From NCBI GenBank assembly GCA_937927685.1, contig CALBSC010000049.1:1-16495 (forward strand): a stretch of 16,495 nt of DNA, in the 5' to 3' direction. Origin of the DNA: an uncultured Burkholderiales bacterium (lineage in GTDB: Bacteria; Pseudomonadota; Gammaproteobacteria; Burkholderiales; Burkholderiaceae_C). This document shows, piece by piece, positions 8,079 through 15,166 of this stretch. Both the position numbers and the translations under genes were made by a program. Positions within the stretch are counted from its first letter, which is position 1. Every line of letters starts with the position of its first letter. Below the pieces are notes generated by a model. The model was given only the letters and a program-made list of their open reading frames with translations. It ran no database searches and was not told where the DNA came from.

Positions 8079-9356
8079 GTGATCTCGCCCCCGCTTACTC
8101 GCCGCATCGCCCATCTCGACATGGACGCTTTCTATGCGTCGGTCGAGTTGTTGCGCTATCCGCAGTTGAAGGGGCTGCCTGTGGTGATTGGCGGGAGCCG
8201 GCACCGCGAAGAGGCGTTGACCGAACGGCTGCAAGCGGCCTATCCCGAGGTGGACTGGGGTGTCACGCCCAAGAGCGAAATTCCGGTCACGTTTTTTCAA
8301 ACGCTCGGGAAATATGCAGGACGCGGCGTGATCACCACCGCCACCTACGCGGCGCGGCAATTCGGCATTGGCTCGGCGATGGGCCTGATGAAAGCGGCCA
8401 AGCTGTGTCCGCAGGCCTTGCTGTTGCCGGTGGACTTTGACCGCTACCGGCAGTTTTCACGTCAGTTCAAGGCGGTGATCACCGAGGTCGCCCCGGTCAT
8501 GGAAGACCGTGGGGTCGATGAGGTGTACATCGATTTCACCGAGGTGCCCGGCGGTCAGCGTGAAGGGGGGCGCGCCCTGGCCCGACTGATCCAGCGCGGC
8601 ATCCTGGATGCGACCGGACTGACTTGTTCGATTGGCGTGGCACCCAACAAGCTGCTGGCCAAGATGGCGAGCGAGTTCAACAAGCCCAATGGTATTTCCA
8701 TCGTGCTCGACGACGACCTGAGCACACGCATCTGGCCGTTGCCGTGCCGGAAGATCAATGGCATCGGTCCCAAGGCGGAGGCCAAGCTGGCCGCCGCCCA
8801 CATCCACACCATTGGCGAATTGGCGCAGGCGCCGCGCGACTGGCTGATCGCCCACTTTGGCAACAGCTACGGCGCCTGGCTGCATGAAGCCTCGCATGGC
8901 CGAGACGACAGGCCGGTGGTCACGCACAGCGAACCGGTGACCCTCAGCCGGGAAACCACGTTCGAGCGCGACTTGCATGCGGTGCAGGACCGCGAGGCCT
9001 TGGGCGCCATCTTCACCCGGCTGTGCGAGCAAGTCGCTCAGGACCTGCAACGCAAGGGCTATCTGGGTCGCACGATTGGCATCAAGCTGCGCTACGACAA
9101 CTTCAAGAGCGTCACGCGGGACCAGAGCATCGAGTTCTACACCGCCGATGCGGCCACCCTGCGCCGTGTGGCAGGGCTGTGTCTCAAACGCGTGGACCTG
9201 CAACGACGTCTGCGTTTGCTGGGTGTGCGGGTGAGTTCACTGGTGCCCAGCGACGGGCTGAATCAAAAACCCTGGTCGGCCCTCCATGCCACACCGCCCG
9301 ACCAACCGGTGCAGGAGGAACTGCCAGGACTGCACGCGGATGCGTCCCGCGGCTGA
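8079..9356 (+). CDS. dinB: Y-family DNA polymerase IV (DinB), betaproteobacterial type
   Basis: The 425-residue translesion polymerase copies past damaged bases. Motifs are HLDMDAFYASVE (12-23; metal ligand Asp14, steric-gate Tyr19), VDEVYID (147-152 region with catalytic Asp147-Glu148), CSIGVAPNKLLAKMASEFNKPNG, the HhH element KINGIGPKAEAKLAA, and SRETTFERDL in the little-finger domain. The tail QEELPGL may be a beta-clamp binding peptide. Compared with E. coli Pol IV there is an extra loop of about 39 residues (about 43-80) between GGSR and RGVITTATY; I recall the same position being expanded in other betaproteobacterial DinB, so it is a clade trait. The start is GTG: the only upstream in-frame alternative before a stop at 8046 is a rare ATT, and the next ATG lies inside the catalytic motif. 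AGGA lies only 1 base from the GTG, so initiation may be weak. No LexA-like box found. Confidence 0.93.
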   Translation: MISPPLTRRIAHLDMDAFYASVELLRYPQLKGLPVVIGGSRHREEALTERLQAAYPEVDWGVTPKSEIPVTFFQTLGKYAGRGVITTATYAARQFGIGSAMGLMKAAKLCPQALLLPVDFDRYRQFSRQFKAVITEVAPVMEDRGVDEVYIDFTEVPGGQREGGRALARLIQRGILDATGLTCSIGVAPNKLLAKMASEFNKPNGISIVLDDDLSTRIWPLPCRKINGIGPKAEAKLAAAHIHTIGELAQAPRDWLIAHFGNSYGAWLHEASHGRDDRPVVTHSEPVTLSRETTFERDLHAVQDREALGAIFTRLCEQVAQDLQRKGYLGRTIGIKLRYDNFKSVTRDQSIEFYTADAATLRRVAGLCLKRVDLQRRLRLLGVRVSSLVPSDGLNQKPWSALHATPPDQPVQEELPGLHADASRG

Positions 9357-9448
9357 CGCGCCCATCAGGATGTCCTGCGGTTGGTCATCGGGTGCTGGGG
9401 AGGGGCACAGGCTTCTCAGCAGACGCCCTGCGTGGACAACCCCATCGC

Positions 9449-10294
9449 TCACTGCCGCGCCGTGCGCACACTGCGCGGCAGGTTCTGCGGGTGGCTGGTG
9501 CGAAAGGGATTGATGTCCAGCCCGCCCCGGCGCGTGTAACGCGCATACACCATCAGCTGCGAAGGCCAGCATTGCCGCCAGATGTCCATGAAGATGCGCT
9601 CCACGCAGTGTTCATGGAATTCGTTGTGGTTGCGAAAACTCACCAGGTATTGCAGCAAGCCTGCCTGATCGATCTGGGGCCCGTGGTAACGGATCTGCAC
9701 ACTTCCCCAATCGGGTTGACCCGTCACCAGGCAATTGCTTTTGAGCAACTGGCTCGTCAGGGTTTCCGTGACCGGCGGCTCGTCAAACTGGGCGGTCAGC
9801 AATTCGGGCGCGGGTTGGTAGTGGGTGCATTCCAGGTCGAGCCGGTCCAGATTCAAGCCCTCCAGTTCCTGCACCCCCTCGCGTGCAAACGCCTCCGGTT
9901 GCACCAACTGCACGCCGGCGGCACCGGTGCGGCCCGAGCCCTGCCACAGCGCCGCGGACAGGTCGGCACGGATCCGCGCCACCACGTCGTCAGGACCGGC
10001 CAGGCGCGCGTTGGCAAAGCTGCCCAGGTAGAGCTTCAGTGACTTGCTCTCCACGATGTTGGGCGAATCCGCCGGCACCACCAGGCGCGCCAGCGCAACC
10101 TGCGGCTTGCCCCTAGGATTGAGCCAGCTGAGTTCGTAGGCGGTCCACAGGTCGGCCCCCATGAAGACCGGTGGTTCTGCCACGCCAATCAAGGCGCGCT
10201 GCGTGGCGCGCGCCATGGGAAACAACACCTCGGGGGCGTAGTCGGTGGGGTAGCTGGCGCTTTTGCCCAGCGGTGAGAGTTCAGGCGTGCTCAT
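9449..10294 (-). CDS. queF: NADPH-dependent 7-cyano-7-deazaguanine reductase
   Basis: The 281-residue enzyme reduces preQ0 to preQ1, the base later inserted into tRNA anticodons as queuosine. It is the long, bimodular QueF type. Visible are the substrate-binding ESKSLKLYL (82-90), the nucleophile Cys188 in SNCLVTGQPDWG with acid Asp195, and HNEFHEHCVERIF (223-235) with the conserved His/Glu. These match E. coli QueF Cys190/Asp197 in spacing. The gene overlaps the upstream hydrolase by 14 bases, has no obvious Shine-Dalgarno, and probably depends on coupled translation. It is the last gene of a five-gene minus-strand run. No other queuosine gene is in the window. It converges with dinB across a 92-base gap in which I see no terminator-like stem with a T-run. 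Confidence 0.96.
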   Translation of the reverse strand: MSTPELSPLGKSASYPTDYAPEVLFPMARATQRALIGVAEPPVFMGADLWTAYELSWLNPRGKPQVALARLVVPADSPNIVESKSLKLYLGSFANARLAGPDDVVARIRADLSAALWQGSGRTGAAGVQLVQPEAFAREGVQELEGLNLDRLDLECTHYQPAPELLTAQFDEPPVTETLTSQLLKSNCLVTGQPDWGSVQIRYHGPQIDQAGLLQYLVSFRNHNEFHEHCVERIFMDIWRQCWPSQLMVYARYTRRGGLDINPFRTSHPQNLPRSVRTARQ

Positions 10295-11165
10295 GCAGGA
10301 ATTGAATCAGACGGGGTAAGAATTGTTGCAACAGCCCCGGCGGTATGTCGTGCCCCATGCCGTCGATCACTTGCAAACGCGCACCGGGGATACGGCGGGC
10401 CGTGTCCTCGCCGCAGGGCAGCGGCAGGAGCGGGTCCTCACGGCCATGGATCACCAGCGTGGGACGGGTGATGTCGGCGAGCAACTCATGGCGGTCGGCA
10501 TCGCTCATCACCGCCAGGGTTTGTCGCAGCACCCCTGAGGGGCGGTAGGCACGTTGCACAGCCTGCCGAAGTCGCTCCCCCACCACCCCGGGATCTTCGC
10601 GTTCGGCGGGGCTGGCGATCATGTTGAGCAAGCGTTGCGTGTTGAGGATGGCTTGCTCCAGCCCCGGGTTGAGCGACGGGGTGGCCATGGCCTTGAGCAC
10701 CTGCGGCTGCGGCCCTGGCAAATCCGGTGCACCGCTGGAACTCATCCAGCTCACCAGCGAGATCACCCGCTCGGGCGCCGTCCAGGCCATGCGCTGGGCA
10801 ATCATGCCACCCATGCTCACCCCGATCACATGGGCGCGTTCGATGTGCAACGCATCCAGCACACCCAACGTATCGCGGGCCATGTCCTGCAGGCTGTAGG
10901 GTTTGCGCATCGACCATCCCAGGCGATGCTTCAAGCCATTCCACAGCAGGTTGGGCACGCCCCAGTCATCGAACCCCGTGGACAAGCCCGCATCCCGGTT
11001 GTCCAGACGGATCACCCGGAAGCCCGCCTGATCGAGGCCTTGCAGCAAGGGCGTGGGCCAGGCCGTGAGTTGCATGCCCAGGCCCATGATGAGCAACACC
11101 GCCGGGCGCTCACGCTGGCCAGAATCTTCAACCTCCAGTTCGATGCCGTTGGCTGGAATGCGCAT
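10281..11165 (-). CDS. Alpha/beta-hydrolase fold protein, serine hydrolase
   Basis: The 294-residue protein starting MRIPANGIELEVEDSG has a complete alpha/beta hydrolase architecture: oxyanion region LLIMGLGMQ (24-32), nucleophile elbow GVSMGG with Ser117, acid Asp244 in GREDPLLP, and His272 in GMGHDIP. RLDNRDAGLS (53-62) is typical of the group annotated as esterases, aclacinomycin methylesterase-like or proline iminopeptidase-like enzymes. The substrate cannot be told from sequence. The frame runs open to 11234, but the family begins near this Met and yaaA ends 7 bases upstream, so 11165 is preferred. No clear ribosome site is seen; it is probably translated by coupling from yaaA. It overlaps queF by 14 bases. 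Confidence 0.9.
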   Translation of the reverse strand: MRIPANGIELEVEDSGQRERPAVLLIMGLGMQLTAWPTPLLQGLDQAGFRVIRLDNRDAGLSTGFDDWGVPNLLWNGLKHRLGWSMRKPYSLQDMARDTLGVLDALHIERAHVIGVSMGGMIAQRMAWTAPERVISLVSWMSSSGAPDLPGPQPQVLKAMATPSLNPGLEQAILNTQRLLNMIASPAEREDPGVVGERLRQAVQRAYRPSGVLRQTLAVMSDADRHELLADITRPTLVIHGREDPLLPLPCGEDTARRIPGARLQVIDGMGHDIPPGLLQQFLPRLIQFLHEHA

Positions 11166-11172
11166 GATGCCG

Positions 11173-11946
11173 TCAGGCCGCCTCGCGCCGGAACACCAGC
11201 CGGTCGGGCTCGGACACGGCTGGCGCAAAGGCATAGCCCTCGAGGTTGAATTTCTCGAGCGCGGCGGGTGTTTTCACCCGCTGGGTGATGGCGTAACGGG
11301 CCATCAGACCGCGGGCGCGTTTGGCCATGAAGCTGATGATCTTGTAGCCCGGGCCCTTGCGCTCCTCGAACACACAGTCGATCACGCGGGCCTGCAAGGC
11401 CTTGCGGTCCACCGCCTTGAAATACTCCTGCGATGCCAGGTTGACGAGGACGGGTTGCGGGTGAGACGCCACCTGGGCCTGCAAGTGATCGGCCAGCGTG
11501 CGGCCCCAGAATTTGTACAGGTTGTTGCCGTGGGCATTGGCCAGTGCTGTGCCCATTTCGAGCCGGTAGGGCTGCATCCAGTCCAGCGGGCGCAACACGC
11601 CATACAAGCCACTCAGGATGGCGATGTGGGCCTGGGCCCATTCCAGTTCCTTGGGTTTGAGCGAGCGGGCATCCAGGCCTTCGTAGACATCCCCATTGAA
11701 CGCCAGTAATGCCTGACGCGAATTCTTGGCCGTGAACTTCGGTGACCAGGTTTTGTAGCGGGCGACATTCAAATCCGACAGGGCCTCGCTCAAGTCCATC
11801 AAGTCGGCAATGTCGGCCGGGGATTTTGTCTTCAGCAAGCCAATCAGTTCACTCGATTGCCGGATGAACTGCGGTTCGGTGTGCGGCACTTCACCCAGCG
11901 GGGTGTCGTAGTCAAGCGATTTGGCGGGCGACAGCAGAAACAACAT
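11173..11946 (-). CDS. yaaA: Peroxide stress protein YaaA (DUF328/UPF0246)
   Basis: The 257-residue length and the opening MLFLLSPAKSLDYDTP are diagnostic. Further family blocks are ALLAFNGDVYEGLDA (about 78-92), LSGLYGVLRPLDWMQPYRLEMG (about 111-132) and ISFMAKRARGLMARY (about 203-217). In E. coli YaaA is induced through OxyR and lowers free intracellular iron during peroxide stress, protecting DNA and proteins; structural work links the fold to DNA binding. GAGG sits 5 bases before the ATG. Upstream on the same strand are DUF3501 (68-base gap) and rubrerythrin, another peroxide-handling protein, so the neighbourhood fits a stress role. The 68-base gap shows no clear promoter. Confidence 0.95.
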   Translation of the reverse strand: MLFLLSPAKSLDYDTPLGEVPHTEPQFIRQSSELIGLLKTKSPADIADLMDLSEALSDLNVARYKTWSPKFTAKNSRQALLAFNGDVYEGLDARSLKPKELEWAQAHIAILSGLYGVLRPLDWMQPYRLEMGTALANAHGNNLYKFWGRTLADHLQAQVASHPQPVLVNLASQEYFKAVDRKALQARVIDCVFEERKGPGYKIISFMAKRARGLMARYAITQRVKTPAALEKFNLEGYAFAPAVSEPDRLVFRREAA

Positions 11947-12014
11947 ACGAACCTCATCCGGATCAGGCAGTGCGCAACCCCAGCTGGGTCATCGCGCACG
12001 AATTGTGTCACGCC

Positions 12015-12677
12015 CTAGCGCAAGTCCGTCCGAAGGCTGGCGAGAGTCAGCGCGTGGATCGGGGTTTCAGCCAGGTAGTGGGGATGGTCGCAGCCCAGGG
12101 CGACCGCGGCACCCGACTGGATGGCCAACACCTGGGCCGTCGTGAACTGAAAACGCACAAAGTGCACGGCCGAGGTTTTGTCTGCGCGCTCGCGGTCAAG
12201 GTCTTCATCTGCCAGCGCGTAGACCCGCGAGGTCGAGGTCGAGGTCGAGGTCGAGGGCATGGGCGACGGCATCTGCTGTTGTGTTGGCGTGCCCCAGGGT
12301 GACTGCAGGTCTACCGCGACGTAGAGGTGATCCTCGATGCCCCGGAGACGACGGAGTTCGCGCTGGCGTTCCTCGACATTCGGGTACGCCAGCATCACCG
12401 TGGCCGTCCAGTTGCTGCCGTCCGGCACCAGCGGCGCATAGGCCTCGATTTCGGCACGGATACCGGTCTCCTCGAAGATTTTTTCGAGGTGCAGCATCTC
12501 CTGGATCTGGTAGCGAATGGTCCACTCGCTCTCAAACTGCACACTGAGGTGCTGGCCCAGGTCCACGGTGCGTTGCCGCCGGTGGGCGATCACCTCGCCC
12601 CTGTGTTCTTTCCGGTACCGGGCGTAGGCCTCAAGGGTCAGGAGGTTGTCGGGGGTGATGCGACCGGTCAGTTGCAT
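12015..12677 (-). CDS. DUF3501 family protein with inserted Ser-Thr tract
   Basis: The 220-residue protein starts MQLTGRITPDNLLTLEAYARYR and matches DUF3501 through RTVDLG, IRYQIQEMLHLEKIF (54-68), APLVPDGSNWTATVMLAYPNVEER (81-104), ADEDLDRE (156-163) and KTSAVHFVRF. Biochemical role is unknown. I recall family members lying beside rubrerythrin and an Fe-S oxidoreductase in Betaproteobacteria, which points to redox or peroxide defence. Here rubrerythrin is directly upstream with a 16-base gap and no Fe-S gene between. A segment of about 27 residues (about 124-150; PWGTPTQQQMPSPMPSTSTSTSTS) interrupts the region just before VYALADEDL, where family members I know run straight through; it is encoded partly by a hexanucleotide repeat. 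The GAGGGA ribosome site is 12 bases from the ATG, longer than usual. Confidence 0.87.
   Translation of the reverse strand: MQLTGRITPDNLLTLEAYARYRKEHRGEVIAHRRQRTVDLGQHLSVQFESEWTIRYQIQEMLHLEKIFEETGIRAEIEAYAPLVPDGSNWTATVMLAYPNVEERQRELRRLRGIEDHLYVAVDLQSPWGTPTQQQMPSPMPSTSTSTSTSRVYALADEDLDRERADKTSAVHFVRFQFTTAQVLAIQSGAAVALGCDHPHYLAETPIHALTLASLRTDLR
12229..12258. repeat. Hexanucleotide tandem repeat (GAGGTC) within DUF3501 gene
   Basis: There are four perfect GAGGTC copies (12229-12252) followed by one degenerate copy, GAGGGC. On the coding (minus) strand this reads as alternating Ser and Thr codons, giving STSTSTSTS at residues 142-150. Because the unit is six bases, gain or loss of copies changes the protein by two residues without a frameshift. 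Confidence 0.95.
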
Positions 12678-12693
12678 GGCGGCGGCGTGTCCC

Positions 12694-13116
12694 TCAGTCC
12701 TGGAAATGTTCCAGGGCCTTCGCGTAGCGGTTGGCGTGCGAGCGCTCCGCCTTGGCCAGGATTTCAAACCAGTCGGCAATTTCGTCCAGGCCTTCTTCCC
12801 GCGCCGTCTTGGCCATGCCGGGGTACATGTCGGTGTACTCGTGGTTTTCGCCGGCCATGGCCGCCAGCAGGTTTTGCCGAGTCGAGCCAAAGGGCAGTCC
12901 CGTGGTCGGGTCCCCGCACTGCTCCAACCACTCGAGGTGGCCATGGGCATGGCCCGTCTCACCCTGCGCGGTGGAACGGAACAGGGCCGCCACGTCGACC
13001 TGCCCCTCCAGATCGGCCTTGTTGGCGAAATACAGGTAGCGGCGATTGGCCTGTGCCTCGCTGGCGAACGCGGTCTTGAGGTTTTCTTCGGTCTGGGAGC
13101 CTTTGAGTACAGCCAC
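12694..13116 (-). CDS. Rubrerythrin (diiron domain only)
   Basis: From the GTG at 13116 the protein has 140 residues and begins (M)AVLKGSQTEENLKTAF, the usual start of this family. All expected diiron ligands are present: Glu20, Glu53 and His56 in ETGH, Glu90 and Glu93 in ENHE, Glu124 and His127 in ERSH, with spacing close to Desulfovibrio rubrerythrin. There is no C-terminal rubredoxin domain (no CxxC pair), so electrons must come from a separate donor. The role is reduction of hydrogen peroxide in the cytoplasm. The frame is open upstream to an ATG at 13167, but GTG is chosen because AGGAG lies exactly 6 bases before it and the family starts here. It heads the minus-strand run rubrerythrin-DUF3501-yaaA-hydrolase-queF. 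Confidence 0.94.
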   Translation of the reverse strand: MAVLKGSQTEENLKTAFASEAQANRRYLYFANKADLEGQVDVAALFRSTAQGETGHAHGHLEWLEQCGDPTTGLPFGSTRQNLLAAMAGENHEYTDMYPGMAKTAREEGLDEIADWFEILAKAERSHANRYAKALEHFQD

Positions 13117-13122
13117 GCGAAT

Positions 13123-13127
13123 CTCCT
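13123..13127 (-). promoter_or_regulatory. Ribosome binding site that fixes the rubrerythrin GTG start
   Basis: AGGAG on the minus strand, 6 bases upstream of the GTG at 13116-13114. The competing ATG at 13167 would place this strong site inside the coding sequence and add 17 residues not typical of the family. Confidence 0.8.
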
Positions 13128-13167
13128 GGGGGTTGGTGATGGGGTGGAACCACGGCCCATGCATCAA

Positions 13168-13181
13168 CCCGAATTATCGGG
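13168..13181. promoter_or_regulatory. Inverted repeat with -10-like box upstream of rubrerythrin
   Basis: CCCGA-ATTA-TCGGG has 5-base arms. On the minus strand it contains GATAAT (13178-13173), a good -10 match facing rubrerythrin, with only a weak -35 match (TGTCCA, 17 bases upstream). A regulator bound here could control the stress-gene run. The 154-base gap to the divergent monooxygenase also holds TAGAAT at 13224-13229 on the plus strand, a possible -10 for that gene. Confidence 0.35.
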
Positions 13182-13270
13182 GTCAGGTACCGGTTTGGAC
13201 AGGGATGTCACCAACATAACGCATAGAATTTCCGCCATGTGAACAGTGCCTTCGCTGCAGGACCACCACC

Positions 13271-14998
13271 ATGCCATCCCATCCCAGCCCTGACTTCGCC
13301 CAGGTGGCTTACACCAATGGTTATGAGTTCACTGAAGGATCCGGCTACACCTTGCCCGAATACCCGTTTGTCCCTCCCCCCGAACTGACCCATGGCACCC
13401 TTGGTCGTCATGACATCGTGATCGTGGGCGGCGGCATCACCGGCCTCACGCTGGCCTGCGGCCTGGCAGCCCGTGGCGTGCGTGCCGTCCTGCTGGACGA
13501 GGACAACACGGTGGGCGTCAAGGGCGCATCGTCCCGCGGCATCTGCTACACGCAAAAGTCGCTCGAAATCTTTCAGCGCCTGGGCATCTACGAGCGTATT
13601 GCGGCCAAAGGCATCCAGTGGAGCGTGGGGCGCACCTTTGCCGGTGACGACGAGGTGTTCTCTTTCGACCTTAAGGCGCAGGGCAACTTCAACCTCAGCC
13701 AGCAACCACCGTTCATCAACATCCAGCAGTTTTACATCGAGGGTTACCTGGTCGAGCGCATCGCCGAACTCAATGCCCGCCAACCCAGTGTTGACATGCG
13801 CTGGCAATCCCGAGTGACCGGGTTTGAGCAGCGCGATGGACACGCGCGGCTGACCATCAACACCCCCGAGGGCGATTACGCGCTGGACGCCACCTACGTG
13901 ATCGATGCCACCGGTTCACACACGCCCTTTCACCAGTGGTGCGGTGCCACCATGGACAGCAAGCGCGGCGACGACCGCTGGTGCATCGCCGATGTGCGCT
14001 TCCGCGATACCCCACCCACCGAGCGCCACACCTGGATCGAGGCCCCGTTCAACGAAGACCGCGCCGTCTGGCAACACCTCATGGGCGACGATGTCTGGCG
14101 CATCGACTACCAGATGGCACCCAACGCCGACCCGGCCTTTGTCAGCCGCGAGGACCAGGTGCGTGAACGCCTGCAGCGCCAGTTTGGCGACGACGTCGAC
14201 TGTGAGATCGTCTGGGTCGGGCCCTACGCCTACCGCAGCCAGTGCCTGCACCAGTTGCGCATCGGCAGCGTGTTCTTCATGGGCGACACCGCCAAGGTGG
14301 TGAGCCCCTTTGGCGCCCGTGGCGGCAACACCGGGATTGCGGACGCGGACAACCTGGCGTGGAAACTCGCGGCGGTGCTGCGGGGCCGTGCCCCCGATCA
14401 ACTGCTCAACAGCTTCAACCACGAGCGGCTGCAGGCAGCGCAACAGAACGTGCTGGTCACCAACCGCACGGCACGCTTTCTGCGCCCTGCTTCGCCGCAA
14501 GAGTACCTGTTTCGCCGCGCCGCCATCAGCCTGGCCAAGCGACACCCCTTTGGACGTCTGATGGTGAACACCGGTCGCATGGCCGTGGCCAACACCTACA
14601 CCCGCAGCCCGGCCTGCGCGGCCAACGCCGGGGTCTCGGTGCAGAACGTGGCGTTTGGCTGGGCAGATGGGTCTGCGGGCTGCGTCAACGAGTTGTTGCA
14701 GTGGTCGGGCGAAGACTTGCTGCTGCTGGTCTTTGGCCGTCAATCAGCGGCCGTCCTGAACCGGATCCGCCAGCTGACCGCGCACACCCCGATGAAAGCC
14801 GTGCAGGTGCTGGCCCCTGGCGAGCGCGTGCAGGGCCGCGAGCATGTGCTCGACACGGAAGGCCGTTTGCGGCAGGCGTGTCAGGCCTCAGGCCAGGCCT
14901 GGGCACTGGTCCGTCCCGACAGCTACCTGGCCGCCACCGGGGCGGATTGGGAATCCACGCTGGTGCGACAACTGGCACGCGCGCTGGCTGTGGCCTGA
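13271..14998 (+). CDS. FAD-dependent aromatic-ring hydroxylase-like monooxygenase
   Basis: The 575-residue protein belongs to the class A flavoprotein monooxygenases (PheA/TfdB/MhpA-like). After a 46-residue N-terminal extension comes the dinucleotide motif IVIVGGGITGLTLACGLAARG (49-69), then LLDEDN binding FAD ribose, IDATGSHTPFH (211-221), and the second FAD motif GDTAKVVSPFGARGGNTGIADADNLAWKL (338-366). The C-terminal part (about 480-575) resembles the thioredoxin-like domain of this group. Members hydroxylate phenols, phenylpropionates or similar rings using NAD(P)H and O2. The usual GDAAH reads GDTAK here, and the usual proline pair before GG is replaced by SPFGARGG, so the substrate may be atypical. 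AGGA at 13259-13262 is 8 bases before the ATG. No ring-cleavage or transport genes flank it, so the pathway cannot be read from context. Confidence 0.88.
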   Translation: MPSHPSPDFAQVAYTNGYEFTEGSGYTLPEYPFVPPPELTHGTLGRHDIVIVGGGITGLTLACGLAARGVRAVLLDEDNTVGVKGASSRGICYTQKSLEIFQRLGIYERIAAKGIQWSVGRTFAGDDEVFSFDLKAQGNFNLSQQPPFINIQQFYIEGYLVERIAELNARQPSVDMRWQSRVTGFEQRDGHARLTINTPEGDYALDATYVIDATGSHTPFHQWCGATMDSKRGDDRWCIADVRFRDTPPTERHTWIEAPFNEDRAVWQHLMGDDVWRIDYQMAPNADPAFVSREDQVRERLQRQFGDDVDCEIVWVGPYAYRSQCLHQLRIGSVFFMGDTAKVVSPFGARGGNTGIADADNLAWKLAAVLRGRAPDQLLNSFNHERLQAAQQNVLVTNRTARFLRPASPQEYLFRRAAISLAKRHPFGRLMVNTGRMAVANTYTRSPACAANAGVSVQNVAFGWADGSAGCVNELLQWSGEDLLLLVFGRQSAAVLNRIRQLTAHTPMKAVQVLAPGERVQGREHVLDTEGRLRQACQASGQAWALVRPDSYLAATGADWESTLVRQLARALAVA

Positions 14999-15001
14999 CG
15001 G

Positions 15002-15022
15002 CGCAGTGCCCAGGGCGCTGCG
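15002..15022 (+). terminator. Stem-loop after the monooxygenase gene, possible terminator
   Basis: CGCAGTGCC and GGCGCTGCG pair over 9 positions (one G-U wobble) around a CAG loop, starting 4 bases after the stop codon. No T-run follows, so termination efficiency is uncertain. Confidence 0.45.
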
Positions 15023-15070
15023 GCTGTCCTGCCCCGGAGTGGCGCGGCGTGGCCGGAACCATCACCCGGA

Positions 15071-15076
15071 TAAAAT
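15071..15076 (+). promoter_or_regulatory. Candidate -10 box for valS
   Basis: TAAAAT (5 of 6 match to TATAAT) within GGATAAAATTG. Transcription would start near 15083 and give valS a leader of about 85 bases. No clear -35 box at the normal distance. Confidence 0.4.
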
Positions 15077-15090
15077 TGTCAGCTGTTCAT

Positions 15091-15139
15091 GTGCGCAGCG
15101 TCGCACCCCTGAGCCCCGACGTCTGAGCGCACGGGGCTC
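15091..15139 (+). promoter_or_regulatory. valS leader with competing stem-loops
   Basis: Two adjacent hairpins can form: GTGCG/CGCAC (15091-15095 with 15102-15106, 6-base loop) and GAGCCCCG/CGGGGCTC (15111-15118 with 15132-15139, 13-base loop, 8 perfect pairs). The first arm, GTGCGC (15091-15096), can alternatively pair with GCGCAC (15127-15132), which lies in the loop and first base of the second stem's 3' arm, so the structures exclude each other. No T-run follows, so this is not a classical attenuator, and there is no T-box. Confidence 0.35.
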
Positions 15140-15166
15140 GGCCTTCTCCCGTTGGAACCCTTCCCC

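Noticed and set aside
9357..9448. Bidirectional terminator between convergent dinB and queF
   Set aside because: Only a short CAGGA/TCCTG repeat with a 2-base gap; no stable stem with a T-run.
12678..13160. Upstream extension of the DUF3501 frame across rubrerythrin
   Set aside because: The overlapping frame holds a complete rubrerythrin with all diiron ligands; the extension is its Pro/Arg/Ala-rich shadow.
15083..15166. T-box riboswitch before valS
   Set aside because: No T-box consensus, specifier loop or U-tailed terminator visible, and the lineage is not known for T-boxes.
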